64,000 bases of DNA, taken from the NCBI GenBank assembly GCA_037367405.1, contig JAZKJV010000297.1, positions 1-64,000 of the forward strand, given 5' to 3'. The notes under the pieces were generated by a model. The model saw only the letters and a program-made list of their open reading frames with translations. It had not been told where the DNA came from and searched no databases. Source of the stretch: Ottelia alismoides (lineage: Eukaryota > Streptophyta > Magnoliopsida > Alismatales > Hydrocharitaceae). Made by a program: the position numbers and the translations under genes. Below are positions 11,501 to 23,314 of the stretch, in pieces; the first letter of the stretch is position 1; each line of letters opens with the position of its first letter.

Positions 11501-12735
11501 AGATACTTCAGATCAAATCCGATAACTATACTTAGAAAAAGAATTAGAATGAACCTGAAATTTGAAGGTGGAAATGATGTAAATGGTAGTGAATCTGGAG
11601 CCAAATGGTGAAGCTTGAAACTTCACGATCTTCGCATGGAATTCCTGGCTAAAGAACCCATCTCAGATAGCCTCGATTTTGTGATGTAACTTGGTAACAC
11701 GGCTAAGGATCTCACAGGAAATGCATGCCATCTTGGCGCTCGATCTGATCTTCACAATGTCACTAGAAGTTCGAGGGATTCGGGTGCAAGTCCATAAAAA
11801 TGGTGGATATCTACCGATTTTGCTGGTGAAGAGGTATTTAAAGAGAGGGTGACAGAGGTTTTTATGGGTTTCATGGCAGTTTCAAGCTTCGCCCATTAGT
11901 AGGGAAGTTAGAGTTTGGGAATAATGATTGGTTGGACAGAATCTAGGTAGTTAAACGTAGAGATTCAAGGTGGTAGTTGGTCAAAAGGAATCTGGTGGAG
12001 GTTGGGATAAATCGGTGAAGATGGTGGTTTGAGATGATGGCGTAATCGGCTGGAGATTAGGGATGACATGTGCACCGTTGGATAATATGATCCAACGGTC
12101 CATAAGTGGGCGGCAGCATATGGCCAGGATCACCGCTGATCAAAGAGATCAGACGGTTCATATCTGAGCATTAATAGTCAGCTAAGATGGAACATAGAAG
12201 ATCAACGGTGGAAAGCAAGGCACGGGTGACTACACAGGGGTCGCCCACGTTGTGCACTCTAGAAGTGCCATGTGGTCCAATTAGAATTGAAGAATGTCGA
12301 TAATTCAAAGAAAAATAAAGGGGAAATAGTTAGAGGCTGAATTTGAAAAAGTTTTAAACATAAAAATTGTAGATCTCGATGAGATCTACAACTTTAATGG
12401 AGATGTCAAAGAGATCAGAGGTCATCTGTATATTGATAAAAATTAAATACTATTAAAAGATATATAACACAGTTTTCTTTGCTTTTCCTTTTTCTTGTTT
12501 TTTATTTTAATTTTATTTATACTATTTTATTTAGGCACAATTTTATTCTAATTTTTATTTTTTAGTAAGGAATAAATACATAAAATAGTGCACCATATTA
12601 ATATATAATAATTAGTGTTAATTATATACAACACATAAATTAGCAATTAGTGTTAATTAGTTAATGAATCATGTTATTAACTTAAGTAAAGGGGATAAGT
12701 AAGATCAATTAGGCTGATAAATCTGGGATTTATCA
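8581..12735 (-). repeat. Athila-1 3' LTR (carries a solo LTR)
   Basis: Read on the - strand it starts TGATAAATCCCAG at 12735, next to the polypurine tract, and ends GCGCTTCATCA at 8581. The last 480 bp match the first part of the 5' LTR at 23315-23849. Without the inserted 9063-10421 and one 5-bp duplication it is about 2.79 kb. It includes an AT-rich outer part and a mid region with the phrase GATCCAACGGTCC. No convincing genes. Confidence 0.85.
9063..10421. repeat. solo LTR (TGTAATG...CGTTACA) with TSD TCAAT
   Basis: A 1359-bp insertion with ends TGTAATGCCCCG and CGGGACGTTACA, which are imperfect inverted repeats, flanked by TCAAT at 9058-9062 and 10422-10426. The empty site is visible in the sister LTR at about 23780-23805, where AATATCAATAGGTCGTTGAG runs through with a single TCAAT. 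The ends resemble LTRs of plant chromovirus-type gypsy elements, but no internal domain is present, so the family is not assigned. It is unrelated to the other LTRs here. A 101-codon frame at 9848-10153 has no recognisable domain. Confidence 0.9.
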
Positions 12736-12750
12736 CCCCCTATACTTAAG
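12736..12750 (-). other. polypurine tract, Athila-1
   Basis: On the - strand CTTAAGTATAGGGGG directly precedes the LTR start TGATAAATCCC. This is the same tract as at 2511, 28027 and 63922 with small changes. Confidence 0.85.
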
Positions 12751-15380
12751 CCAAGCTCGTATTTGAGCTAATAAAGAAAGAATTAGTTAGTTAGTTGGAA
12801 TGATTAGTGAGATTCCTGACATGTGCAATTAAATAAACAAGGCTTGACTTGACCTTGAACGCTAGGTTTTAGAAATCCTAGAACTCTAAGTTGATCCAAA
12901 TCTTAATTAAAAGGAATTCAACTCCTTTAATTGTCAGACTCTTAATGTATACATAACTATAAAGAATATGACTTAGTGTTGACTACAACAAGAGAGTAGA
13001 ATCAAAACATCACAAACAATTCCAAACTTGGAAGTTCTCTCAAGAACCCAACCCTCAACTCTATGTAATAAATATAGTCTTGCTTCAATCCACCATCTCT
13101 TTAGTTTGTAAGACTTTAAAAGGAAATATGGAAGGCCAGATAATGGAGGTTATAGGATTGTGTACTTATTTTCTCTTCCTCTCTTTGGAACAGGGTTCTC
13201 TCAAGTGCTAGAATGCAACACATTTTTATTTTGATTAGTCAATCAGTGTGTCCGTCAATAGAAGTTGGAGTCATCTGCACTTGTTTTCCTGGGAATACAC
13301 CGGGGTGTGACTTTTTGAGTATCTATTATACCATCTCTGCCTAGACTTGTAGCATTTATGATGTAGAGCCCTTTTTTGGTGTAAGCCCGACTCCTGGTCC
13401 GAAATAGCTTTGGCCCAAATGGACATTTAGAAATTGTTGGGAGTGCTTGCCTTTGGTGATAGCTCTTTGAATTTTTGACTTTCTAGGATGGGAGCTTTTC
13501 TTTCTTTTCTTTCTTTTTGGCTAGCTCCACAGCTTTTTCCAAAACATTGGTGCACATTGATTAGCTCATTAGTTAATGTCATCACATCCTGTTACTTTAG
13601 GTTTGATCAAGAAATAGCACGAGAAAAAGTCCCATATCGGCTAAGATGTTGACACTCAGGTTTCTAGAAGCCTTCATAAATCTTATCCCATTCTCGAGCA
13701 TCATATAGATCAAATCCAAACTCAAACATCCAATCCCAGTTTCATTAGTAATACTTGACTCATCTCAATCATTGTTGCAGTCGTGCATGTGAGTGAAAAT
13801 CAAATTCTTTTTAAGGGAGATTAAGCATGGGATATAGCATGCATTTCTTCCAACTAGGAAAGTATGAATTTTTAAGTATAAAACCCTAATAATTAATACA
13901 TGATAACTCTAAGTCTAGAGATCTTAAACCACGTGTTGAAGATCATCTCAAGCCTTGAGTTCTTAATGACAATGTGTCAAGGAAAGCCATTAATTAGCAA
14001 ATTTTTACAAAAGATTTAAAGATTTAATAGCTTTATTAAAACAGACTGGGTAACTTTGAAAGAATATTACATTGATGCAATACAAAGACACCCAACACAT
14101 CAGTACAAACTTCAGCTCCTTGGAAATCAAGATCAAATGTTTGAGGTTTAAAATCATAGGATGTCTTATGTTTTAACTGCTTTTTCCTAATGGAGAATAC
14201 TTCAGAATCTGAGTAAGAAAGATCTCATCAACTTGAAATTCTATCTGTTTAGAATGATGACATTCTTCCTCAAAAGTAATATTCAAATCTACATGGGGAA
14301 GCCTTAAAATTCTTCATGACATGGGAAGACGAATTGATCCCTAAAATCATACGATAGACTTTTGGATTTTCCTTAAAAGAGAAAAACTAGACAAAGAGGA
14401 ATAATCCAACTTACAAGAAAGGTGATTTTTCATCAAGTGAACATCCTTGAGAAATGGTAAAGGAACATCCATATCTAGTCCTTCTATCAAAAGATCATCC
14501 TCCTTAGTTGGCATCACTACTTTCATAGAACTCAATATCAACTTAATCTTCCAAAATACAGAATCTATATCCAGATTTTTCTCCATGTCAGATCTTTGTA
14601 ATATTTTAAGGAAAGGCTACCTTATAAATGAGAATGACAAGATGATTCAGAGAAATGTCACAACCTCTGAGGTGTAATTAAGAAACTAAAGGAAACTGAA
14701 AAGACATAGATGATAATGAGGGTTTTTTTAAGTTGGAAGATTTAATTAATTAGACTCATTTACACCCGTAGTTTGAAAAAGATCTTTGAAAACTTTTTTG
14801 CAATCATTGTCACATAAATAAATAGATTTTCATGATAGTTTACAAATGATTTTCCAAATATGTCAAGCATATTTTCGCAAACCATGTAATTTTTTTTGAA
14901 AACTCTGTCAAATAGTATAATTTTCAAAATATTTTATACAAATCAATTCAAAAATGTAATATGATACCCGTAGCCCCAATAGTATGAAAAATTTTAAAAT
15001 ATGAGCTATGGCTAAAGTATGTATGCAATATATACGGTAGACCCCCTCATACTTAGCTTTTGCTATGTCCTCATAGAACAAAGTGAAATGAAGCCATATC
15101 TCATGCTAAACATAAAACAATAAACACGAACTGAATTCAAAATCATAGATGCATCATGAGTAAAAGAATCGGTTAGATCAAAATATAAACTCGGGTCCCC
15201 CTATATTAAGCTGAGGAATAGCTTAAGTATAAAGATATGAATTAAACTTGGAGATCTTAGGGGAGCAATCAGAATGAAATTAGATCCCCCCAATACTTAG
15301 GCTGAAAATAGGCCTATGTATGAAGAATAGGAAGCTCAGTTATAAAGAATCAGTGTTAGCTGAAACTCAAGATAATGATC
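12751..15380 (-). other. Athila-1 3' UTR, no env frame seen
   Basis: About 2.6 kb between integrase and polypurine tract, a long spacer that in some Athila copies carries an env-like gene. I see no frame over 80 codons on the element strand with membrane or signal features. The largest, 14347-14586, has no recognisable domain. 14700-15010 is A/T-rich with TTTGCAAA/TTTTGAAAA phrases and matches 31740-32110 in Athila-2 and 44220-44560 in Athila-4. Around 13600-13650 there is similarity to 28690-28740. Confidence 0.65.
15040..15335 (-). repeat. polypurine-like hairpin modules, Athila-1
   Basis: Directly after the integrase end there are three C-tract-plus-TACTTA segments on the + strand (about 15040 ACCCCCTCATACTTAGC, 15196 TCCCCCTATATTAAGCT, 15284 ATCCCCCCAATACTTAGGC). 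The second and third are followed by an imperfect inverted copy (AGCTTAAGTATA at about 15220; AGGCCTATGTAT at about 15310). On the element strand they read as polypurine tracts like the true one at 12736. The same arrangement is better preserved at 32160-32505. Confidence 0.6.
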
Positions 15381-15391
15381 TATCCTAATAC

Positions 15392-16570
15392 TTATGCCTT
15401 TTCTGAAAGTCCGAGAGTTGCATCAATAGGCATGAAGTTGATCATTTCTAGGGGAGTTAACCTTTCTAATGATTCTATAAAATCCTTGAGTAAATTCACG
15501 TTAACCAAAAAGGATGGTGCATGCTCTGAAAATTCTGAGATTTCTATACTACCATTCTCATGCGCTTCCTCAACAATAAATGTGCACATCCACTTTGATT
15601 TAAGTTTCCCATGGAAAATCCTTAACTTTGCATTAAACAACCATATCTTTTGTTCAGGAACAAAGTTTTTATATCTAATATGCAAGTCATGCCACCTCTT
15701 GACTTTGTCCTTGTAGATCATGTTGTTTTCATATGCTCGGTTATGGATTTCCACTAGTTCATTTAGGTCAAGGTTTCTACAAAGTTTTCCTAAGTAATAG
15801 ATTCAATTAATCTTCTTTATAACCCATTCAGATTTATGCACTAGCTCAGCGGGCAAATGACATGGTTTTCTATAAATCATTCTAAAGGGAGAATTGCCAA
15901 GTGGTGTTTTATAGGTCATTCTGTAAGCCCACAGAACATGGTCCAACAATTGAGACCAGTTCTTCCTGTCTGGATGGACTAACTTCTGGAGAATGATTTT
16001 TACCTCCCTATTAGAAACATCTACAATGCCATTCTATTGAGGGTGGTAAGGACCGGTTATTCTATGCTCAAATTTATAATCCTTGACTAAAGATTTCATC
16101 AATCCATTCACAAAATATCTACCCCCATCAGAAATCAACACTTTAGGTACCCGAACCTTGAAAAAATATGATCTTTGATAAAATTACATATAGTCATTCC
16201 ATCTACAACTTTGGTTGGGATAGGATCAATCCATCTTGATAACTAATCAACAGCTAACAAGATATACTCAAAACCTTGGCTATTGAGGAAAGGACCCATG
16301 AAATCTATGCCCCAAGAATCGAAGACATCACAAAAAATTAGAGGCTACATGGGCATTTCGTCTCTAGAACCAACAGTCCATCCCATTCTCTGACAAACAT
16401 GGCACGACTATATAAAATCAGTTGCATCTCTAAGTAAGGTAGGCCAATTGAAACCACATTGCAATATCTTGTGAGTGTTTCATTTTCCTGAGTGGTGTCC
16501 TCCCGCTTCAAGTGAGTGATAATAAATGAGGACACTCAGGTACTCCTCCTGAGGAATACACCTTCTCCAG
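15392..16570 (-). pseudogene. pol: Athila-1 integrase
   Basis: DDE integrase, which would insert element cDNA into chromosomes. Across three frames I can read the HHCC-type zinc segment (HSLEAGGHHSGK, about 16500), a first Asp in [14 protein letters not shown] context (about 16290), the second Asp in VLISDGGRYF (about 16135), GPYHPQ then a stop, and the Glu in VSNREVKIIL (about 16000). The C-terminal part 15392-15754 is one open frame of 120 codons (YKDKVKRWHDLH..., LRIFHGKLKSKW). The catalytic residues are still traceable but stops and frameshifts break the protein. The + strand frame 15375-15716 is only its antisense shadow. Confidence 0.85.
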
Positions 16571-17230
16571 CTACAATCCAATCCTTCGAAGAAAAGGTAC
16601 GAATCCTCCCAATGATATTTCCTCGAATCCGACTTACGTCAGTCTATATTGCTCCTAGTCCAACCATGAGGAGCATGCTTGGAGACAAGGAAGTTAACCA
16701 TGTTGGCATACCATGGAAGTAAATCTACAACACAAATAAAATCGTCTGGAAAAGTTTCTTGAATCGACTCAGAATCATAGGAATCTTTAAGTTCAATCCT
16801 TGAAAGATGATCAGCTACTACATTCTTGACCCCAGGTTTATCCCTAATTTCTAGATCAAACTCCTGGAGTAACAATATCCACCTAAGAAGACACGCCTTC
16901 GCATCCTTCTTTTCCATGAGATACCTAATAGCTGAATGATCTGTGTAAACTGTCACTTTAGAGCCTAAAATCACGGACCTAAACTTCTCTAATGCCCAAA
17001 CTACTGCAAGCATTTCTTTTTCAGTCACTATATAATTCCTTTGAGCTTGATCCAAAACTTTGCTTGCGTAGTGAATAGCAAACGGAATTCGATCTCACCA
17101 CTACCCCAAAACAACCCCTATAGCAAAGTCTGAAGCATCATTCATGTTCTCAAAGGGAAGAGACCAGTCAGGAGCTTGTAGAATCGGCGAGTCACAGATC
17201 TTCTTTTTAAGAAGCTCAAAGTCCTCAAGA
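16571..17230 (-). pseudogene. pol: Athila-1 RNase H
   Basis: RNase H of the reverse transcriptase, which removes the RNA strand during cDNA synthesis. The frame 16639-17055 reads [38 protein letters not shown], then [20 protein letters not shown], which is typical for Athila/Tat elements. The catalytic Glu (TEKE) and Asp (YTDH) are present in this piece; the earlier DASDFA segment (about 17135) is in another frame. The product ends in a short linker before integrase. Confidence 0.85.
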
Positions 17231-18060
17231 TACTTGTGATCAACAAATAACTCAGTGTCTTTCCCTAAGAACTAGGTCAACGATCAACCAATTTTAGAAA
17301 AATCTTGAATAAATCTTCTATAAAATCCAACATGCCTCAGAAATGACCCGACTGACTTGATATTGGTTGGTGGATCAAGTTTCTTAATCACATCCACCAT
17401 GGCAGGATCAACCTCCATCCATTTTTTGGAGATGACATGCCCCAACACTATACCCTCATTGACCATGAAATGACTCTTTTCCTAGGAGAGTACTAGATTC
17501 ACCTCTCTATACCTCTGTAAAACCTTGCCCAAGTGTGCTAAATAAGAATCTAATGAATTACCATGGATCGAAAAATCGTCCACAAAGATCTCAAGGAAAC
17601 CCCCAACCATTTCGGCAAATACCACAATCATGCACCGTTGAAATGTTCCTGGGGAATTACATAACCCAAAAGGCATGCACTTGAATTCATATGTGCCGAA
17701 AGGACAAGTCAAGGTGGTCTTTTCCTGATCTTCAGGAGCGATTCCTAATTGATTGTAGCCTGAGTACCCATCAAGAAAACAAAAGACTTCTTTCCCAGCT
17801 AATCTCTCCATAATTTGATCAATAAAAGGCAAAAGAAAGTGATATTTCTTTGTCGCAGCATTTAGGCGCCTGTAATCAACACAGACATGCCATGACATGG
17901 GTACTCTTGTTGCAATCTCAACTCCTTCTTCATTGGTCACCATATGAATTCCTGCCTTCTTGGGGACAATATAAAAAGGTGCCACCCATTTGGAGTCAGA
18001 AATAGGGTAAATAAAGCCCGCTCCATGCTATTTTTTAATTTATTTCTTAACTACTTCTTG
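17231..18060 (-). pseudogene. pol: Athila-1 reverse transcriptase
   Basis: RNA-dependent DNA polymerase of the element. 17482-17985 is an open 167-codon piece with VPKKAG, WHVCVDYRRLN, FLDGYSGYNQ, CPFGTYEFKCMPFGL and the catalytic FVDDFSIHG. A TAG stop (about 17480) sits where LVL-W-EK is normal in this family, so a TGG Trp codon became TAG. The next frame, 17284-17466, holds the thumb segment GIVLGHVISKKWMEVDP and FYRRFIQDFSKIG. The polymerase motif itself is intact, which makes this the best-kept RT in the window. Confidence 0.9.
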
Positions 18061-18760
18061 TAGATTTTCATTAAGCCTCCTTTGAAACTCACAAGAAGGC
18101 CTAGCATTTTCCTTAACAAAAATATGGTGTGAATAGAGTGCGGGATTTATACCCACGAGATACGATACAGTCCAACCCATAGCATTACGGTTCTTCTTTA
18201 ACACTTCTAACAACTTCGTCTCCTGTTCGACAGTCAAACTAGAACTAATGATGACAGGAAACTCATTCTTTGGTCTCGTAAGGAACGTGCACTTTAGTGT
18301 AGGAGGTAGTAATTTAAACTCTGGTACGGATGAACCATCAGGTATATCACTATGAACCATCAGGTATATCAGTATGAACCACCATTGAATCTAGATCGGT
18401 GGTGCTTAATGGAGATGATTTAACTATATCACTGTCCACCAACTGTACTAAAGAATAAGAAGTCGGATTGCCAAAAGAAAACGATAATTTGGCCAAAGCT
18501 ATGTCCGACTCATCATCTTCTTCCATTGACTGTCCCCAAGGAATGGGAACTGACAAGTCCAAAGGGACCTTTGTGTCATCAAGGGAATAGGGTGATGCAG
18601 ATGCCAAGAATTCTAATAACAAATTAGTAACTGCTATGTGAACATTGTCCTCTTCTGATGAGAGTACCTCATTTGTATTACTGGGTTTTGTGCCCAAATC
18701 CCAACCGTGTTTACTATATTGCAGTCTGCCTTAAAAAATGAAGAAAATCTGTGCTTGACT
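18061..18760 (-). pseudogene. pol: Athila-1 protease-RT linker
   Basis: Two open pieces, 18350-18697 and 18040-18360, form the low-complexity acidic linker (SSEEDNVHIAV, SMEEDDESDIA) and the lead into RT (SSLTVEQETKLLEVLKKN, YLVGINPALYSHHI). The end of one piece and the start of the other both encode DIPDGS because of the 22-bp tandem duplication at 18331-18374, which also causes the frame change. Confidence 0.75.
18331..18374. repeat. 22-bp tandem duplication breaking the frame
   Basis: TGAACCATCAGGTATATCA followed by CTA (18331-18352) or GTA (18353-18374): two adjacent 22-bp copies with one difference. Twenty-two is not a multiple of three, so the second copy shifts the frame of the Athila-1 polyprotein. 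Confidence 0.95.
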
Positions 18761-19380
18761 CAGAATCAGGTCGCTGACATTTTGTTTGCCTCATATGTCA
18801 TTCCACTTCTCCACCTGGAGAACAGAACTTCATCATCCCTAGCTGATAATCAAATGATGCTCCAGCGGTCCTAAGAAATGGTCGCCCAAGGATAATCTGT
18901 GAATCTCTCCAATGATGAGGAATGTCCATTTCAAGGATCGTGAAGTCCACCTTATAATTTGGTCCCTCAATAGTGATAATGACATTCCTGATTTTACCCT
19001 TACCTTTTTCATTGATTTATCTGCAAATTGAAGTATTTCTCTAGATTTGCATTAAAGGCACAACTTTAGTTTGTCATATAAGGCAACAGGTAATAAATTT
19101 ATTGAAGAGCCATTACCTAGGAGAGTGCGTGCAAACGCTATGTCATCAATATGAATCACCATATAATGTACAGCTAAATCTCTCTTCTTATGTGGCAATT
19201 TCTGGTTCTTGATATAAAAAGTAGTGGCAATTAAAAGAGTGTGTGTCTTGATGTAGATGTTTGATTTCTTCCTACTAACTTTTCTTGTTGTGCATCTCAC
19301 CTTCAGATATTTTTGAAAGGCAGGGTGACTACCCACATACTCATCAAACGGTACTTTTACCATGATATTATATCTAGAAA
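18761..19380 (-). pseudogene. pol: Athila-1 aspartic protease, active site lost
   Basis: Retropepsin-like protease that would cut the Gag-Pol polyprotein. The frame 19052-19363 contains FYIKNQKLPHKK, VIHIDDIAFARTLL then GNGSSINLLPVALYDKLKL. Plant gypsy proteases have D-[TN]-G-S-S at this place; here the catalytic Asp reads Gly. Homology continues downstream to about 18760 in other frames (VDFTILEMDIP, about 18945). Confidence 0.75.
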
Positions 19381-20260
19381 ATCATGCCATATCTGGATCA
19401 TCTTTCTGAATCTTATTAGTGATGCGCTTTCCTACCATAAGAGAACAGGGAAAGGGAAAGGTAGAGAATGAAGTGAAGACTCATATTCATAAACCAAATT
19501 ATGCTCTTTATTATTATTCGAAACTAAGTTTTTCAAAAATGAATCATTTACAATTGGAATAACGACATGATTATCTACTTTAGGATAGGAAATGTCTATT
19601 GAATGTGCATTCTCCTTGTCCGAAGGCACAAGGTCCTTCGTAGACTCTGAATTTGATGTGTGCTGCTCAGCTCTTGCACTCCTCCTTAATCTTCTTCTGA
19701 AAGTACTTGCTTTTCGAGAAAGATGTCTGACTTCATCCTCTAAAGTGCATTTAGGATGAACTTCAGAGTCGGTCCTATCCATGTCCTTAGACCAATAAGT
19801 AAGACTACGGTTCGTATGCTCCTGAGAGACATATGATAAACATATTCAAACGGATGGATCTCGTGATCAGATTTGTGAAAGTATGAAAAGTATACCTGAT
19901 CAATAAAAGGATGTTGATGTGATTTATGCATGCTATTGGGGTTATCCGGAAACTGGGCTACAATGGATGTAGATGAAATATTGCGCTCATCATGTAGATG
20001 GGAAAGTTGGTTTAGATCAACCCTTAAATCATGTACTTCATTTCTGTATGAACGTAGCGCCTTTAAAATCTATCGTTGAAAGTCCATTAAACCTTATGAT
20101 GAATGTTGCTGCTGGAAAGACGATGAAGGGTATGAAGAATGTGAAGAATCCTGTTGTTGAGTTTGATTATGAAATTACCGACTCTTCTAGCCTGCTTGAT
20201 TTGTTTGTTGACGCCCGATCTATTGTTGTTGCCTTGATGCTTGATAGGGATTGACTCCAG
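19381..20260 (-). pseudogene. Athila-1 gag-protease linker
   Basis: Decayed, weakly conserved segment between gag and protease. The piece 19432-19782 is hydrophilic with a basic patch (SRKASTFRRRLRRSARAEQ) and an acidic tail. I cannot assign a fold. Position and open frame suggest it belonged to the polyprotein. Confidence 0.5.
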
Positions 20261-21530
20261 AGCTCATTAGTGTTAAAAGAGATGTGGGAGTAAATGATGT
20301 GTTGTAGAATGTCTAGGGGAGTTGATAAGAGAATCAGTCCCCAAGACCTCCTTAGTTGCCACGGTCATTGGTGTACTACAGACCATTTACTTCCCATACT
20401 TGAGAAGGCTCCTCAATAATAGTTTCTACAGATGGTGGTTACTGCTTACAAGGATGAGCTAAATGTTGATCCACAACCCATGGCTAGATTGGTCCTGACA
20501 TCTGCTGCTCTTGAAGCTGATCAACACGGTATACGGGAGCAGCTGATGCAGTTGCAGTAGGCACCTTCATCTTCGATACCTTCTCAGAAAGTTCTTCCAT
20601 ATATTTAGGTAATTTGGAAAAGTTATTGTCCAACTCATTCATCCTCTTATCTATGCTTTTACCATTGTAACTTTATCTACTATTGAACCTGGATCAAAAG
20701 GATCTATTGTAGCCTTCGTTGCTCCACAAAATAAGAGTGAATTGTTTGTTTCCATCTGAGCTCTACTAGTGGTTTGTGCTCTACTTATTTCATCCATTCA
20801 TTCAAACACCTTCCAGACGGTGTTCGCTCCTCGTGAAATATAGCTGCCTACACAAGCAGCACTAACTAAACCCTGCACCTCAAGGTGTAAACAACAATAT
20901 TCATACTGAACTCGGATGGTAGGCTCTAAGCCATGACAAGGACACTTATGTAGAAGATCTTTAAATCTCTCCCATTAATCACAGAAAGCTTCATTCCAAA
21001 GTTGGGAGAAACTTGTGATACATGAATGCATTAAATTTGTTCTACTCGAAGGGTAAAACTTCTTAAGGAATAGATCCTTGAACTAGGCAAAAGTTGTGAC
21101 ATCTACCCCCAAGTTTTTCATCCAGTAATAAATCTTATCCTTCAAGACAAATGGAAGGGCTTTGAGCTTTATGTATTCTTGGTTAACCCTAGGATGCCTA
21201 AGGTTTGCACATGCCAACTAAAAGTCCCTAAGGAATGCGTAAGGTTCTTCATGAGCATTCCCATGAAAATGTGGCAGCAAACTAAGAAACTATGTCTTTA
21301 GCTCATATTACACTTCATGTTCAGCTGGGGTCAACCAATTCCTCATCTCGAACTACCGAGGATTATAAGCTGTATCCATAGATCTATCATTACCCAGATG
21401 TAACTGGCCAAGTTGTGCTCTCATAAGTGCATGATTTTGTTCAGATTCAGCCAACCTAGCCAACACTGCATGCAATGGATCCTCTCATTTTTCATACTCC
21501 CCATTCCCATTTTGTCTTTTGGGAGGCATC
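20261..21530 (-). pseudogene. gag: Athila-1 gag
   Basis: Gag of an Athila-type element. The start is taken at the ATG read from 21530 (MPPKRQNGNGEYEK then a stop), homologous to the Athila-3 start at 6881. Across frames I read SLLPHFHGNAHEEPYAFLRD (about 21270), LRHPRVNQEYIKLKALPF (about 21180), WMKNLGVDV, FKDLFLKKFYPSSRTNLM (about 21060) and WERFKDLLHKCPCHG (about 20970). These are the conserved steps of the retrotransposon Gag domain. Many stops interrupt it. No CCHC zinc knuckle is obvious. Confidence 0.85.
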
Positions 21531-23294
21531 TTTACTGAGCCTTCGATACCTTCATCAAACAAATGGTTGGAATGAGATCTTGACGAAGATAACGAAATCA
21601 CTTCGATCTCACCAAGGCAAAGATCTTCCTTAATGAGAAAAGAAGAGGAAAAGGGGTTGGTATAGATGTTACCTTCCCATAGGAGGGAATCATGATACAT
21701 CGGTTCTAAGAAAGGGTTGCTTTGGAATAGGTACGGTCCAGAGAAAGAAAGGAGTTGGACCTGTGAAGATGAAATATTTAGGCAGATTAGTGATAGGCTT
21801 GCAAAGTCTGAGAAAAAATCGGACCAAATATCCATCTATATATTCAAGAGAAAAGGAGTTGAACACGCTTAGTTTTCAAAAGAACCCAAATTTTACTATG
21901 CACTTTAATGTGCATAATGATTCGTACAAACAAAAAATGCAATCCTTGATTAATTCACCAACTCAAAACTGAAGGCTGAGATGATGACCTTATTATCTTC
22001 TCAAATTTTAATTGGTGATTCAATACAAATCTTTTCAGAGTTACGAGCTATTAGGAACCTAAATTTCCCTATAAACTATCCCGATTCATATGACTAGTTG
22101 CATCCTCTCTCAACCAGTATAGAGGTAAGTTAGATTGTACAGATACGACTATCGATTTGCTTGAGGACCAGGCCTTATACGCTGTCCTCCAAACCCTCCA
22201 CTCTGTTAAGGAAATCCGGATCACTTATGAGCTACCCATAGATCCTCACTGAGAAGTGGTTAGTCATTTTTAGAGAACAGTAGTTCATATGAAAATTCGT
22301 GATATGGCTCTATCCTAATGTCATCCCTCTCTCACAGAAATGTACCTGCAAACAAATGAGGGTTTTACTACCTGAAAACAAGGTTGATTTTATTCCAATT
22401 AATTAAGATCAACTTGCATCAATTCATTCCTAATTTTAGGAGATTAGGTTATCGCTTGAAATTAAGTGACCACAAGCATCGTCTAACATACAGTCCCTTT
22501 TCCTTTATTCCTTAAGTTGATAAAAACTGAGGGAGGACATGGAAAACGGAATACAACAGAAATCAATGATGCATGCAATCGTTAGAGATACTTACAATGC
22601 TTTCCAACATTCTCCATGTGGATGCATAACAGAATTTCTAAATTCTAACTATATGATGCAAATCGAGAAATCACACCTAAACAACAGTTCTATTACCGAT
22701 GAAGAAATTGATTTAATTTGACTAAGTAGAACATAAGTTATGTACGTCTATGAATCTCCTAAGATTTTTGCAATTGTGAATCTTATGAGATTTGTGTAGT
22801 GTATCCTACGTTACGAAATAATCAAGCAAAGGTATGACCTATGATCTTTCTAATTGGCGTAACTTGAATCTGAAACATCACTTAATTGAGAATCACTCTC
22901 GACACAACCACACATAAGAATAATTAAAGTTTTAAGAGGCCTTTGTTTACATACGCGAGATCTCAATCAAGAACTGCTGTAAATGGAAATAGAATATAAA
23001 ATAACTAATTTACTAATATCTCAACTTAATTAGATGCCTCATGGCTCTCCAGCAATGTGCTCTAAGCTCTTTACCTCTGTTTTCCTTCATAAATAGTCAG
23101 CTCCACGAGCACTACATGAAACAATCTAAATTTATCAGGAAATTTGAGTGAGCTTTAGAAAGATCAATTTAGAAAGATATCACAAATATAAAACACAACA
23201 TAGGGAGACAAGCTCAAAAATAATTTCAACCAACAATTACTGATAAATCAAAATTAAATATTTACTCTTAAAAATAATCAAAAATTATGTTGCA
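21531..23294 (-). other. Athila-1 5' untranslated region
   Basis: About 1.76 kb leader between primer site and gag, matching 6882-8580 (Athila-3) and in part 39115-40090 (Athila-2; shared TTGTTAGGAACC/ATTAGGAACCTAAAT and ATGATGCATGCA phrases). The frame 21485-21835 runs through the gag start but only its last part is Gag-like. No regulatory motif can be named. Confidence 0.7.
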
Positions 23295-23312
23295 TCCCTA
23301 GCAACAATGCCA
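23295..23312 (-). other. primer binding site, tRNA-Asp type, decayed
   Basis: On the - strand TGGCATTGTTGCTAGGGA lies two bases after the 5' LTR end (TTATCA then GA). Athila elements typically carry TGGCGCCGTTGCCGGGGA, complementary to the 3' end of tRNA-Asp. Thirteen of 18 positions agree and all five differences are C-to-T or G-to-A. This fixes the element as Athila type, its orientation and its LTR boundary. Confidence 0.85.
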
Positions 23313-23314
23313 TC

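Noticed and set aside
12751..15380. Possible env-like gene between integrase and polypurine tract of Athila-1
   Set aside because: Some Athila elements carry one, but no frame here exceeds 80 codons on the element strand and none has a signal peptide or membrane segment.
15375..15716. 113-codon + strand frame
   Set aside because: It is the antisense shadow of the Athila-1 integrase C-terminus (15392-15754, - strand), which has clear family homology.
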